A stretch of 64,000 nucleotides of DNA, taken from contig JAAEQC010000102.1 of assembly GCA_024231905.1 (NCBI GenBank), positions 1 through 64,000 of the forward strand. Reading direction: 5' to 3'. A program made the translations under genes and the position numbers. Position 1 is the stretch's first letter. Each line of letters starts with the position of its first letter. Source of the DNA: a bacterium (GTDB lineage Bacteria; Krumholzibacteriota; Krumholzibacteriia; LZORAL124-64-63). The notes beneath the pieces are model-generated. The model was not told where the DNA came from. It did not search any database and saw only the letters and a program-made list of their open reading frames with translations. This document shows positions 43,407-52,330 of the stretch, one piece after another.

Positions 43407-44764
43407 GTCGAGCGGGAACCTTCGCGCTTCGGCAACCACGCGGGGACCGGCCGGGAGGCCGGTCTTCTGCCGTACAGGAGATCGTCCAGGCGCACGGCCA
43501 GCCGCCGGAACAGGGACGAGTGGCGCAATCCCCGCCGTACCACGGCATGGAGTGGCGAGTCCGGTTTGGCGTAGGGACAGACGCGGATGCACTGGCCGCA
43601 GTCGGTGCCGCTGCGGCACCAGTATGTGAAGCAGGCTTCCTGGTCGATGCGCCAGCGATCGATGCCCTCGACGGGCTCGGGTGCGCCCTCGGGCACGGCC
43701 CGGGCCGGGCAGATGTCGGCGCACTTGCGGCAGACGTCGCAGAAGTCCAGGACGGCGCCGTCGTCGGTGGGCTCATCGGCCGCCAGCGGCAGGTCGGTGG
43801 TGACCACGGCGATTCGCACCCGAGGACCCAGCCGCGGGGTCATGAGCAGCCCCATGCGCCCGATTTCGCCCAGCCCCGCGTCCTTGGCCACCAGGGGACA
43901 CACCACCTCGTAGTGGGCGTCCAGGTGGGCTTCGGCCGGCCAGCCCAGGCGGCGGATGGCGGTGGTCAATTGCACGGCAATGGCGCCGCTGGCCAGGTAT
44001 TGCTGGGCCGACTCCATGATGGTCACGCCCTCGGGGGCGGCGCCCAGACTGTCCGAATCCATTTCCACGGTAAAGGCGATGGCCCAGGCGTGATCGAGCT
44101 CGATGGGCTCGCCCCAGCGGGATCCCCGGCCCTTGATCGCGTAGAGGTGGTGGGGCCGGAGTCGCGTGACGCCCACATCCAGAGCGCCCAGCTTGCGGGC
44201 CCATCCCTTGACGAAGCGTGCGGCCATGGCCGGGTCCAGGTCCTGCCGCCGATCCGCGGGCTCGCCGCGCTTGAGGACGGCCAGCCGGCCGATGGCGTCG
44301 AAGCTGGCGTTGGCCGCAGCGAAGGCCACAGGTTCGGCCCGGTTGGCGTCCGGGCTCAGGAGTCCGGGCAGGGCGCGCCAGGCGTCGTCTGCCTCACGGT
44401 GTTGCGGGAATTCCTCGTAGTGGCGATCGAAGCGCTCGGTGCCCGGCTCCAGGTCGGCGCGCGCGAACATGGCCGTGCGTTCGTCGAGGCGGGCTGTGGG
44501 CGCGGAGTTCGCGCGGCGGGGTCGGCCGGTGGGGACCAGCAGGGCGATGAGCGCCAGGGCCAGGAGTCCGGCCAACACCAGGCCGAGCAGCCGCGCTCCG
44601 GGCACGGGGGCCCAGGCCAGGGCCAGCCAGAGGGCGGTCCACAGCAGGCCCAGGTCGCGGGCGCGGCGGGCGGCTGTGACTTCGCCTTCGCGGCGGGATT
44701 CCAGGGCGAGCCAGGCGGCGCCGGCGCCACCTGCCAAGGCGATCAGGGTCAGGATCAGGGGCAA
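43403..44764 (-). CDS. Membrane-anchored reductive-dehalogenase-like Fe-S protein
   Basis: 453 residues from a TTG at 44764, which has GGAGG 6 bp upstream. Three N-terminal helices (residues ~1-75) replace the Tat signal found on classic reductive dehalogenases. The core follows RdhA: ARFVKGWARKLGALDVGVTRL, ESAQQYLASGAIAVQLTTAIRRLGW, VCPLVAKDAGLGEIGRMGLLMTP. Two ferredoxin motifs end the chain: CDVCRKCADICPA and CFTYWCRSGTDCGQCIRVCPY. The family uses corrinoid plus two [4Fe-4S] clusters, and the fold is shared with epoxyqueuosine reductase. Forms with N-terminal helices are known from genome surveys only. It lies 55 bp after lpd; activity is unproven. Confidence 0.72.
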   Translation of the reverse strand: MPLILTLIALAGGAGAAWLALESRREGEVTAARRARDLGLLWTALWLALAWAPVPGARLLGLVLAGLLALALIALLVPTGRPRRANSAPTARLDERTAMFARADLEPGTERFDRHYEEFPQHREADDAWRALPGLLSPDANRAEPVAFAAANASFDAIGRLAVLKRGEPADRRQDLDPAMAARFVKGWARKLGALDVGVTRLRPHHLYAIKGRGSRWGEPIELDHAWAIAFTVEMDSDSLGAAPEGVTIMESAQQYLASGAIAVQLTTAIRRLGWPAEAHLDAHYEVVCPLVAKDAGLGEIGRMGLLMTPRLGPRVRIAVVTTDLPLAADEPTDDGAVLDFCDVCRKCADICPARAVPEGAPEPVEGIDRWRIDQEACFTYWCRSGTDCGQCIRVCPYAKPDSPLHAVVRRGLRHSSLFRRLAVRLDDLLYGRRPASRPVPAWLPKREGSRST

Positions 44765-44773
44765 AGCACGACC

Positions 44774-44799
44774 TCCTGCCGCCAACGTTGGCGGCAGGA
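44774..44799. promoter_or_regulatory. Perfect 26-bp palindrome over the ribosome site of the RdhA-like gene
   Basis: The two 13-bp halves TCCTGCCGCCAAC and GTTGGCGGCAGGA are exact reverse complements without spacer. As RNA it gives an 11-bp stem with a 4-nt loop. Its downstream arm overlaps part of the GGAGG box (44772-44776, minus strand) of the TTG start at 44764. It lies 20 bp after the lpd stop. No T-run follows, so a translation-control hairpin, a protein-binding site or an RNA-end stabiliser is more likely than a terminator. Confidence 0.8.
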
Positions 44800-44818
44800 A
44801 GTGGTCGAGGCAAGAAAT

Positions 44819-46219
44819 CTACGGTTCGTAAAGCATCCCCGCCGCATCGTACACCGTCTCCGACAACGTGGGATGCGGGTGGATCGTCCGCCTGAGATCC
44901 TCGCTCACGGCGGCCATCTCCAGGGCCAGGACGCCCTCGGCGATGAGCTCGCCCGCGCCGGGCCCGGCCACGGCCATGCCCAGCAGGCGGTCGCTTTCCG
45001 GGTCGACGATGAGCTTGGTGATGCCGTCGTCGCGGCCGAGGGTCAGCGTGCGGCCGTTGCCGCGCCAGGGGAGCTTGGCGGTCTTGATCTTGATCTTCTG
45101 GGCCCGGGCCTCGGTTTCGGTGAGGCCGCACCAGGCGATCTCCGGGTCGGTGAAGACCACCGCGGGGATGGCCCGCGGTTCGTAAACGGCTTTGCGGCCG
45201 GCGGCGGCCTCGGCGGCCACGTCGGCCTCGCCGTAGGCCTTGTGGGCGAGCATGGGTTCACCGGCGATGTCGCCGATGGCGAAAACATGCGGCTCGGCCG
45301 TGCGTCGCTGGCCGTCCACCTTCACGAAGCCCTTCTCGTCCAACTCGATCTTCGTGTTCTCCAGACCCAGGTTCTCCGTGTTGGGCCGGCGGCCGATGGA
45401 AACCAGGACCTTGTCGAAGGTCTGTTCGGTCCGCTCGCCCTTCTTGTCCTCGAAGGCCACGGCCACGCCGCGGTCGGTCTCTTTCATCTCGGCCAGTTTG
45501 GTGTTGAGCATGATCTTGTCGAATTTCTTGTCCAGGCGGCGCTTGAGGGTCGAGACCAGGTCGCGGTCGCAGCCGGGCAGGAGGCCGTTGGTCATCTCGA
45601 CCACCGAGACGGTGCTGCCCAGGGCGGCGTAGGCCGAGCCCAGTTCGAGACCGATGTAGCCGCCGCCCACCACCAGCAGCGAGGCCGGCACGTCGGCCAG
45701 TTCGAGGGCGCCGGTGGAGTCCAGGATGCGGTCGCCGGTGGCTACGCCCGGCAGCATGATGGGCCGGGAGCCGGTGGCGACGATGGCCTGCTCGAAGGCC
45801 AGCTCGCTCTCGCCGTCGTCGGTCAGGACGGTCAGGGTGTGGGCGTCCTTGAAACGGGCCATGCCGCGCAGGTGGGTGAGCTTCTCCTTGACGACCTTCT
45901 GGCCCAGGGCGCCGGTGAGCTTGCCGACGACCTCGTCCTTCCAGGCGCGCACCTTGTCGACGTCGATCTTCGGCGCTGCGAACTCCACGCCGATCTCCGC
46001 CGCCTCGCGGGCCTCGCTGACCAGCTTGGCCACATGCAGCAGGGCCTTGGAGGGGATGCAACCCCGGTGCAGGCAGACGCCGCCCGGGTTGGCCTCGGGG
46101 TCGACGATGGTGACTTCCAGGCCCAGGGCCGCCGCTTTGAACGCCGCGTGGTAGCCGCCGGGACCGCCGCCGACGATGACGAGTTGGGTCTTGGTGGGGG
46201 GCGTGTTCTGCTCGCTCAC
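44819..46219 (-). CDS. lpdA: Dihydrolipoyl dehydrogenase (E3)
   Basis: 466 residues from a GTG at 46219 (GGATGAG box). FAD-binding GGGPGGYHAAFKAA, the redox-active disulphide CLHRGCIPSK, NAD-binding VVGGGYIGLELGSAYAALG, AIGDIAGEPMLAHKA, and the C-terminal His-Glu pair in HPHPTLSE are all present. It reoxidises dihydrolipoamide in the pyruvate dehydrogenase complex and probably other 2-oxoacid complexes or glycine cleavage. It is the third gene of the aceE-aceF-lpd operon, 4 bp after aceF. Confidence 0.95.
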   Translation of the reverse strand: MSEQNTPPTKTQLVIVGGGPGGYHAAFKAAALGLEVTIVDPEANPGGVCLHRGCIPSKALLHVAKLVSEAREAAEIGVEFAAPKIDVDKVRAWKDEVVGKLTGALGQKVVKEKLTHLRGMARFKDAHTLTVLTDDGESELAFEQAIVATGSRPIMLPGVATGDRILDSTGALELADVPASLLVVGGGYIGLELGSAYAALGSTVSVVEMTNGLLPGCDRDLVSTLKRRLDKKFDKIMLNTKLAEMKETDRGVAVAFEDKKGERTEQTFDKVLVSIGRRPNTENLGLENTKIELDEKGFVKVDGQRRTAEPHVFAIGDIAGEPMLAHKAYGEADVAAEAAAGRKAVYEPRAIPAVVFTDPEIAWCGLTETEARAQKIKIKTAKLPWRGNGRTLTLGRDDGITKLIVDPESDRLLGMAVAGPGAGELIAEGVLALEMAAVSEDLRRTIHPHPTLSETVYDAAGMLYEP

Positions 46220-46223
46220 GATC

Positions 46224-47558
46224 TCATCCCTTCATCGCCAGGTTGATGGGCTCCTCGAGGGCCGCACAGATCCAGCGCAGGAAGCGCGCGCCGATGGCGC
46301 CATCGATGACGCGGTGGTCGTAGGTCAGCGACAGGGGCATGACGTTCCGCGGGACGAAATCCGTGCCGCCCCACACCGGCTGCAGGGCCGAGCGCGAGAC
46401 GCCCAGGATCGCCACCTGGGGCGCGTACACGATGGGGTCGAAGGCCGTCCCGCCGATGCCGCCCAGGTTGCTGATGGTGAACGTGCCGCCCTCCATGTCG
46501 GCCGGGCTGACGCGCCGCTCGCGGGTCTTGGCCGCCAGTTCGTTCAGCTCGACCGCCAGCTGTTCGATGCCCTTGGTGTCCGCGTCCCGGACCACCGGCA
46601 CCAGCAGGCCGCCCGGAGTGTCCACCGCCACGCCCACGTGGATATAGTTCTTGAAGATCAACTCCTTGCGGGCCAGGTCAAGGCTCGTGTTGAACTGCGG
46701 GAAGGCGCGGAGGGCCGCCGCGCACACCTTGATGAGGATGGCCGTCATGGTGAGTTTCGCGGTATCCGGCGCCTTGAGATTGAAGTTGCGCCGGAAGGTC
46801 TCCAGGTCGGTGATGTCCGCCTTGTCGTGCTGGGTGACCATGGGGACGGTCGACCAGGCGTAGCTCATGGCGTCGGCGGTGATCTGCCGCACCTTCGACA
46901 GGGGTTCGACGGTGACGCCGCCCCACTTGGTGAAGTCCGGCAAGGGGCGCTGGGCGTGGAGACCGGCGAACTCGCCGCCGGGGCTCGCCGCGCCGCTCCT
47001 GATCTGGCCCAGGGCAGCGCGCACGAAGGCGCGCACGTCGTCCTCGCCGATGCGTCCGCCGGGACCGGTGCCCTGAACCTGATGGATGTCCACGCCCAGG
47101 TCGCGGGCCAGGCGCCGGATCGAGGGCGCCGCCGGGGCCACCTGGTCGCCGCCGCGCACGGCACCCAGGTCGACCGCCTGGTCGAAGGGCGCGTCCGCCG
47201 GGGGCGGCGGCGGTGCCGCCGCGGGGCTGGGGGGCAGGGGTTCGGGTCGCGGAGTGGGCTCCGGAGCGGCCGGTGCCGGGAGCGTCTCCGCCGGCGCCGC
47301 CGGCGCGGGGGCCGCCGCGCCACCGGGTTCACCCAGCATGACGACCGCACCGATGGGCACCGTGTCGCCCTCGGCTACCTTGATTTCGGTGATCACGCCG
47401 GCGAAGGGGGCGGGCAGGGCCACCACGGCCTTGTCCGTCTCCAGCTCCAGCAGGGTCTGGTCGACCTCGACCGTGTCGCCTACGGCCACGACCACGGAGA
47501 TGACCGTGCCTTCGGTCACGCCGTCGGAGACTTCGGGTACCAGGATGTCCTGTGCCAT
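46224..47558 (-). CDS. aceF: Dihydrolipoyllysine-residue acetyltransferase (E2 of pyruvate dehydrogenase)
   Basis: 444 residues. One lipoyl domain (LELETDKAVVALPAP, lipoylated Lys in ETDKA), an Ala/Pro-rich linker (~residues 80-125), an E1/E3-binding domain (APSIRRLARDLGVDIHQVQGTG) and the catalytic domain ending in YDHRVIDGAIGARFL. It transfers acetyl groups from lipoamide to CoA. Only one lipoyl domain is present, against three in E. coli AceF. The ATG follows GAGGAAGAGC, 8 bp after aceE. Confidence 0.95.
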   Translation of the reverse strand: MAQDILVPEVSDGVTEGTVISVVVAVGDTVEVDQTLLELETDKAVVALPAPFAGVITEIKVAEGDTVPIGAVVMLGEPGGAAAPAPAAPAETLPAPAAPEPTPRPEPLPPSPAAAPPPPPADAPFDQAVDLGAVRGGDQVAPAAPSIRRLARDLGVDIHQVQGTGPGGRIGEDDVRAFVRAALGQIRSGAASPGGEFAGLHAQRPLPDFTKWGGVTVEPLSKVRQITADAMSYAWSTVPMVTQHDKADITDLETFRRNFNLKAPDTAKLTMTAILIKVCAAALRAFPQFNTSLDLARKELIFKNYIHVGVAVDTPGGLLVPVVRDADTKGIEQLAVELNELAAKTRERRVSPADMEGGTFTISNLGGIGGTAFDPIVYAPQVAILGVSRSALQPVWGGTDFVPRNVMPLSLTYDHRVIDGAIGARFLRWICAALEEPINLAMKG

Positions 47559-47566
47559 GCTCTTCC

Positions 47567-50266
47567 TCAGTCCGTATGGGGGTTCAGCTTGTCCGGGTCG
47601 ATCCCGAGCTCGGTGATGGCCTGCGTCGCCGTGTTGGTGGGCACGGCGCCCAGGGCCGCCAACCGCTGCAGGGCCGCCACGGCGATGTAGCGGGCGTCCA
47701 CCTCGAAGAAATCACGCAGCTGTTCGCGGCCGTCGCTGCGGCCATAGCCGTCGGTGCCCAGGCAGTGCACCGGGCCGGGCAGCCACTGGGCGATGGTCGC
47801 CGGCAGCACCTTCATGTAGTCGCTGGCCGCCACGAAGACCCCGTTCTCGCCGGCCAGGCGCTCGGCCACCCAGGGTGTGCGCGGGGCCTGGCCCGGGTGC
47901 AACAGGTTCCAGCGCTCGCACTCCACCGCGTCGCGGTACAGTTCCTTGTAGCTGGTGACGCTCCATACGTCGGCCGCCACCCCGTACCGTTCCTCGAGGA
48001 TGGCCTGGGCCTTGAGGGTTTCGTTGAGGATGGCGCCGGAGCCCAGCAGGTGGGCCTTCACCTTGGTGCGATCGCCGGTGAGGCTCGTGGTGCGGAACCG
48101 GTAGAGGCCGCGCAGGATGCCCTCGCGCACGTCCCCGTCAGCCGTATTCTGCGGCATGGACGGCATGGGATAGGTCTCGTTGCCGACCGTGAGGTAGTAG
48201 ATCCAGTCCTCCTGGTGGCAGTACATGCGCGTGATGCCCTCGTGGACGATGACCGCCAGCTCGTAGGCGAAGGCCGGGTCGTAGGCCTTCACCGACGGCG
48301 GGGTCATGGCCAGCACGTGGCTGTGCCCGTCCTGGTGCTGGAGGCCTTCGCCGGCCAGGGTCGTCCGTCCGGCGGTGGCGCCGATGAGAAAGCCGCGGGC
48401 CCGGGAGTCGCAGGCCTGCCAGATCAGGTCGCCGACCCGCTGGAAGCCGAACATGCTGTAGAAGGTGTAGAAGGGGATGGTCTGGACGCCGTTGTTGGCG
48501 TAGGCGGTGCCGGCGGCGATGAAGCTGGCCATGGAGCCGGCCTCGTTGATCCCTTCCTCGAGGATGGAGCCGGTCTTCTTCTCGTTGTAGAAGAGCAGGC
48601 TGCCCTTGTCCACCGGGTCGTAGAGCTGTCCGGCGTGACTGTAGATGCCTGCCTGGCGGAAGAGGGATTCCATGCCGAAGGTGCGCGCCTCGTCGGGCAC
48701 GATGGGCACGATGAGCTGCCCGATTTCCGGGTCCTTGAGCAGCTTCGACAGCATGTGGACGTAGGCCATGGTCGTGGCCAGTTCACGCTCGCCCGAGCCC
48801 TCGAAGTATTCGCTGAAGATGGCTTCGGTGCGGCAGGCCATGGGGCGGCTCTGGTCCAGGCGCCGGGGCAGGGAGCCGCCCAGTTCGGCGCGCCGTTCCC
48901 GGAGGTAGACCATCTCGGGGCTGTCCTCGTCCGGCCGGTAGAAGGGGGTCTCATTGATGTCGTCGTCGCTGACGGGGATGTTGAAGCGCGTGCGGAATTC
49001 CTTGAGCTCGTCCTCGTTCAGCTTCTTCTGCGAGTGGGTGATGTTCTTGCCCTCGCCGGCCTCGCCCAGGCCGTAGCCCTTGATGGTCTGGGCCAGGATC
49101 ACCGTGGGAGATCCCTGGTGTTCGAAGGCGGACTTGTAGGCCGCGTGGACCTTGGCCGGGTCGTGGCCGCCGCGTCGGAGCTTGCGGATCTGCTCGTCCG
49201 AATGGTTGCGCACGAGCTCCGCCAGTTCGGGATACTTGCCGAAGAAGTGGTCCCGGATGTAGGCGCCGCCGGAGATCGTGTAGCGCTGCATTTCCCCGTC
49301 CAGGATCTCTTCCATGCGCTGCATGAGGGTGCCCGAGGCGTCCTGCTCCAGCAGGCCGTCCCAGTCGTCGCCCCAGATGACCTTGATGACGTTCCAGCCC
49401 GCGCCGCGGAAGGCCGCCTCCAGTTCCTGGACGATCTTGCCGTTGCCGCGCACGGGACCGTCGAGCCGCTGCAGGTTGCAGTTGATGACGAAGATGAGGT
49501 TGTCCAGGTTCTCGCGGCTGGCCAGGGTGATGGCGCCCAGGGATTCGGGTTCGTCCATCTCGCCGTCGCCGAGCATGGCCCACACCTTGCGGCCGCTGGC
49601 CGCGCGCAGTCCCCGGTCCACCAGGTAGTGGTTGAAGCGGGCCTGGTAGATGGCTGTCAGGGCCGTGAAGCCCATGCTGACGGTGGGGTGCTCCCAGAAG
49701 TCGGGCATGAGGAAGGGGTGGGGATAGGACGAGAGGCCGCCGTCCGGGTGCAATTCGTGGCGGAAGTTCTGCAGGTCCTGTTCCGTGAGCCGGCCCTCCA
49801 GGAAAGCGCGGGAGTACACGCCGGGGGAGGCGTGCCCCTGGAAGAAGACCTGGTCGCCCAGGAAGTCGTTGGTGCGGGCGCGCCAGAAGTGGTTGAAGCC
49901 CACTTCCCAGAGGTTGGCCGCCGAGGCGTAGGTGGAGATGTGGCCGCCGATGCCGGGTCGCTCCCGGTTGGCCCTGACCACCATGGCCATGGCGTTCCAC
50001 CTGACGATGGACTTGAGGCGCCGCTCCAGTTCCCGGTCGCCCGGATACAAGGGCTGCAGGTCCTTGGGAATGGTGTTGATGTAGGGCGTGTTGGCCGTGA
50101 AGGAGATGCTCACGCCCTGTTCCTGGGCGCGGGTCTGCAACTGCCGGAGCAGCTGGCGCACCCGTTCCGGGCCCTGTTCACGCAGAACGTAATCCAGGGA
50201 CTCGCGCCATTCGGCGTTCTCGATCTCGTGCAGGGCGCGCTGGTCGCGGGGGTCGCTCTGGGACAT
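47567..50266 (-). CDS. aceE: Pyruvate dehydrogenase E1, homodimeric type
   Basis: 899 residues, the normal size of the single-chain E1. The thiamine-diphosphate motif is GDGEMDEPESLGAI with later NCNLQRLDGPVRGN; other family segments include HFWRARTNDFLGDQVFFQGHASPGVY, TIKGYGLG, and QTIPFYTFYSMFGFQRVGDLIWQA. It decarboxylates pyruvate and acetylates the lipoyl groups of AceF. Homodimeric E1 is mostly found in proteobacteria and actinobacteria. It leads the aceE-aceF-lpd operon, whose promoter lies ~36 bp upstream. Confidence 0.96.
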   Translation of the reverse strand: MSQSDPRDQRALHEIENAEWRESLDYVLREQGPERVRQLLRQLQTRAQEQGVSISFTANTPYINTIPKDLQPLYPGDRELERRLKSIVRWNAMAMVVRANRERPGIGGHISTYASAANLWEVGFNHFWRARTNDFLGDQVFFQGHASPGVYSRAFLEGRLTEQDLQNFRHELHPDGGLSSYPHPFLMPDFWEHPTVSMGFTALTAIYQARFNHYLVDRGLRAASGRKVWAMLGDGEMDEPESLGAITLASRENLDNLIFVINCNLQRLDGPVRGNGKIVQELEAAFRGAGWNVIKVIWGDDWDGLLEQDASGTLMQRMEEILDGEMQRYTISGGAYIRDHFFGKYPELAELVRNHSDEQIRKLRRGGHDPAKVHAAYKSAFEHQGSPTVILAQTIKGYGLGEAGEGKNITHSQKKLNEDELKEFRTRFNIPVSDDDINETPFYRPDEDSPEMVYLRERRAELGGSLPRRLDQSRPMACRTEAIFSEYFEGSGERELATTMAYVHMLSKLLKDPEIGQLIVPIVPDEARTFGMESLFRQAGIYSHAGQLYDPVDKGSLLFYNEKKTGSILEEGINEAGSMASFIAAGTAYANNGVQTIPFYTFYSMFGFQRVGDLIWQACDSRARGFLIGATAGRTTLAGEGLQHQDGHSHVLAMTPPSVKAYDPAFAYELAVIVHEGITRMYCHQEDWIYYLTVGNETYPMPSMPQNTADGDVREGILRGLYRFRTTSLTGDRTKVKAHLLGSGAILNETLKAQAILEERYGVAADVWSVTSYKELYRDAVECERWNLLHPGQAPRTPWVAERLAGENGVFVAASDYMKVLPATIAQWLPGPVHCLGTDGYGRSDGREQLRDFFEVDARYIAVAALQRLAALGAVPTNTATQAITELGIDPDKLNPHTD

Positions 50267-50308
50267 GGCCTCGTCTCCCTCTGCGGATTGAAAACGCGAA
50301 TCGCCCTC

Positions 50309-50336
50309 ACGATAAAGCGTTTGCGCAGAACGTCAA
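50309..50336 (-). promoter_or_regulatory. Promoter of the pyruvate dehydrogenase operon
   Basis: On the minus strand TTGACG (50336-50331) and TATCGT (50314-50309) are 16 bp apart. The start point would be about 50302, a 36-nt leader before aceE. Confidence 0.57.
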
Positions 50337-50361
50337 CCGGCGGCACACTCGTGGGCCGGGC

Positions 50362-50391
50362 TTGCCGCCCGAGGGGCTCTGCGGGTATGAT
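50362..50391 (+). promoter_or_regulatory. Promoter of the YIP1-family gene
   Basis: TTGCCG (50362-50367) and TATGAT (50386-50391) are 18 bp apart, with a start point near 50398. It lies back to back with the PDH promoter. Confidence 0.52.
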
Positions 50392-50439
50392 GCCTGCCGA
50401 ATAGTGCCGCCGCTCCCGATTCCCACCAGGAGGCTGACC

Positions 50440-50979
50440 GTGGACGGATTCATCGAGCGCCTGATCAGGGCCATCAAACTCGACGCGACCCTGTACGACG
50501 AGGTGGACAAGGACGAAGGCTCCATGGGCCAGGCCGTCGGCGTGGTGGCCCTGTCCTCCCTGGCCGCCGGCATCGGCGCCGCGGGCCTCGGCGGCCCCTT
50601 CGGCATCCTGGCGGGACTGCTGGCCGCCCTGGTGGGGTGGTTCATCTGGGCCTTCACCGCCCACTTCGTGGGAACCCGCCTGCTGGCTGAGCCCCAGACC
50701 CGGGCCGAGCTCAGCCAGGTGCTGCGCGCCACGGGCTTCGCCGCCGGGCCGGGATTGATCCGCGTCCTGGGCATCATCCCGCTGCTGGGCATTCTCGTGA
50801 ACTTCGTGGCGTCCCTGTGGATGCTGGCCGCCTTCGTGGTCGCCATCCGCCAGGTCCTCGACTACCAGAGCACCGGCCGCGCCGTGGCTGTCTGCATCAT
50901 CGGTTTCGTGATCCAGTTCCTGGTCTATTCACTCTTTGCTGTCATCGGACTGGGTGGCCTCTTCATGGCCGCCGCCTGA
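50440..50979 (+). CDS. YIP1-family membrane protein
   Basis: 179 residues from a GTG at 50440 with AGGAGG upstream. A short amphipathic start (FIERLIRAIKLDATLYDEVDKDEGSMGQAVGVVALS) is typical of bacterial YIP1/DUF1282-type proteins. Five helices follow, with an intervening soluble loop (TRLLAEPQTRAELSQVLRATGFA). Function of bacterial members is unknown. The peptidase gene starts 18 bp downstream. Confidence 0.78.
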   Translation: MDGFIERLIRAIKLDATLYDEVDKDEGSMGQAVGVVALSSLAAGIGAAGLGGPFGILAGLLAALVGWFIWAFTAHFVGTRLLAEPQTRAELSQVLRATGFAAGPGLIRVLGIIPLLGILVNFVASLWMLAAFVVAIRQVLDYQSTGRAVAVCIIGFVIQFLVYSLFAVIGLGGLFMAAA

Positions 50980-50996
50980 CCGACCGGAGGATTTTC

Positions 50997-52259
50997 ATGG
51001 CCCTGCGCATACTCGCCGTGCTCACCGTCATTCTGCTGTTTGCGGGCAGCGCCCTCGCCGACGAGCCCGTCTACCGGGCCAAGAACAAGTACCCGGTCCT
51101 GGACGAGATCAAGGCCGCCCGCCAGGTCGGCATCGACGCCCGCGACTCGGTGCGCGCGGCGGTGGAGGCCGAGTGGGATGACCGGCAGCAGGCGGTGAAG
51201 GACGCCAAGCTCGCCCTGCGGGTCGACTGGTCGAAGATCGAGCGGCCCGAGAGTCCCGAGAGCTTCCTGCGGCAGCTCTGGCACACGCCGCCCACGCCCC
51301 AGTACTACACCGGCACCTGCTGGGCTTTCTGCTCCCTCTCGTTTGTGGAGAGCGAGGCCCATCGCATCACCGGTGTGGAGGCCAAACTCTCGGAGATGTG
51401 GATCGTCTACTGGGAGTACGTGGAGAAGGCCATGAGCCGCCTTGCGTCCTATGGCCACACCCCGGTGGCCCAGGGCGGCCAGGACCACGGCACCTTCGAG
51501 GTGATCCGCAAGTACGGCATCGTGCCGCGGGCCTCCTACGCTGGGGTATTCGACGCGGACGGCCGCCACGATCACGCCCTGCTGAACAAGGAACTCAACG
51601 CCTACCTTACCTTCGTCTTGGACAACGGCATGGTCGATATTGAGGAGAGCCGTCGGGCGGTGCGGGCCATCCTGGACAAACACATGGGCACGCCGCCCGA
51701 GGACGTCCAGTGGGAGGGCAAGACCTACAGCCCACAGACCTTCGCTTCGAAGATCCTGGGCATCGTCCCGGACGACTACGTGGCCTGCGTGTCGCGCATG
51801 AACGCCCCCTTCTACGCCGATGTCCTGCTGGACGTGGAGGACAACTGGCGCCGCAAGACCGACTACCTGAACCTGCCGCTCACGGACTTCTACGAGGTCA
51901 TCAAGAAGGCCGTGCAGGACGGCTACACCGTGGCCATCGGTGGCGACAATTCGGAACCCGGCATGGACGGCCAGTTCGACACCGCCGTGATCCCCGACTG
52001 GGACCTCCCGGCCAAGGCCATCAACCAGGGCAGCCGCGAGCACCGCATCGTCAACGGCGAGACCGGCGACGACCACGGGGTGCACGTGGTGGCCTGGCAG
52101 AAGAAGGGCGGGCAGGACTGGTTCCTGATCAAGGATTCCAACCGATCGAGCCGCTTGGGGCAGTACGAGGGATATTACTTCTGGAGCGGCGACTACATCC
52201 GGCTGAAGATGCTGAGTTTTACAATCCACAAGGATCGGCTGGAGGGCCTGGGAGGCTAG
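50997..52259 (+). CDS. Secreted papain-like (C1) peptidase, bleomycin-hydrolase type
   Basis: 420 residues from the ATG at 50997 (CGGAGG box). A signal peptide (ILAVLTVILLFAGSALA) is followed by a charged helical segment that may serve as a propeptide. Catalytic elements of C1 peptidases are in order: Gln and Cys in PQYYTGTCWAFCSLSFVES, His in GDDHGVHVVAWQK and Asn in WFLIKDSNRSSR. Long insertions between Cys and His resemble aminopeptidase C/bleomycin hydrolase, which are normally cytoplasmic, so export is a difference. A strong hairpin terminator follows. Confidence 0.85.
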   Translation: MALRILAVLTVILLFAGSALADEPVYRAKNKYPVLDEIKAARQVGIDARDSVRAAVEAEWDDRQQAVKDAKLALRVDWSKIERPESPESFLRQLWHTPPTPQYYTGTCWAFCSLSFVESEAHRITGVEAKLSEMWIVYWEYVEKAMSRLASYGHTPVAQGGQDHGTFEVIRKYGIVPRASYAGVFDADGRHDHALLNKELNAYLTFVLDNGMVDIEESRRAVRAILDKHMGTPPEDVQWEGKTYSPQTFASKILGIVPDDYVACVSRMNAPFYADVLLDVEDNWRRKTDYLNLPLTDFYEVIKKAVQDGYTVAIGGDNSEPGMDGQFDTAVIPDWDLPAKAINQGSREHRIVNGETGDDHGVHVVAWQKKGGQDWFLIKDSNRSSRLGQYEGYYFWSGDYIRLKMLSFTIHKDRLEGLGG

Positions 52260-52283
52260 ATTCCTGCCTGTTGCGGAATGCGA

Positions 52284-52309
52284 AAGGGACCCGCGGTAGC
52301 GGGTCCCTT
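52284..52309. terminator. Bidirectional hairpin terminator between convergent genes
   Basis: A perfect 11-bp stem AAGGGACCCGC-GGTA-GCGGGTCCCTT with a 4-nt loop lies 24 bp after the peptidase stop and 22 bp before the end of the S41 gene. The As before and Ts after the stem make it usable from both sides. Confidence 0.75.
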
Positions 52310-52330
52310 CCTCACGGCGGGCAAGTTGGC

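Noticed and set aside
44774..44799. The 26-bp palindrome as an IS end or transposon scar
   Set aside because: No target duplication or transposase is near, and it lies exactly in a short gap between two intact genes.
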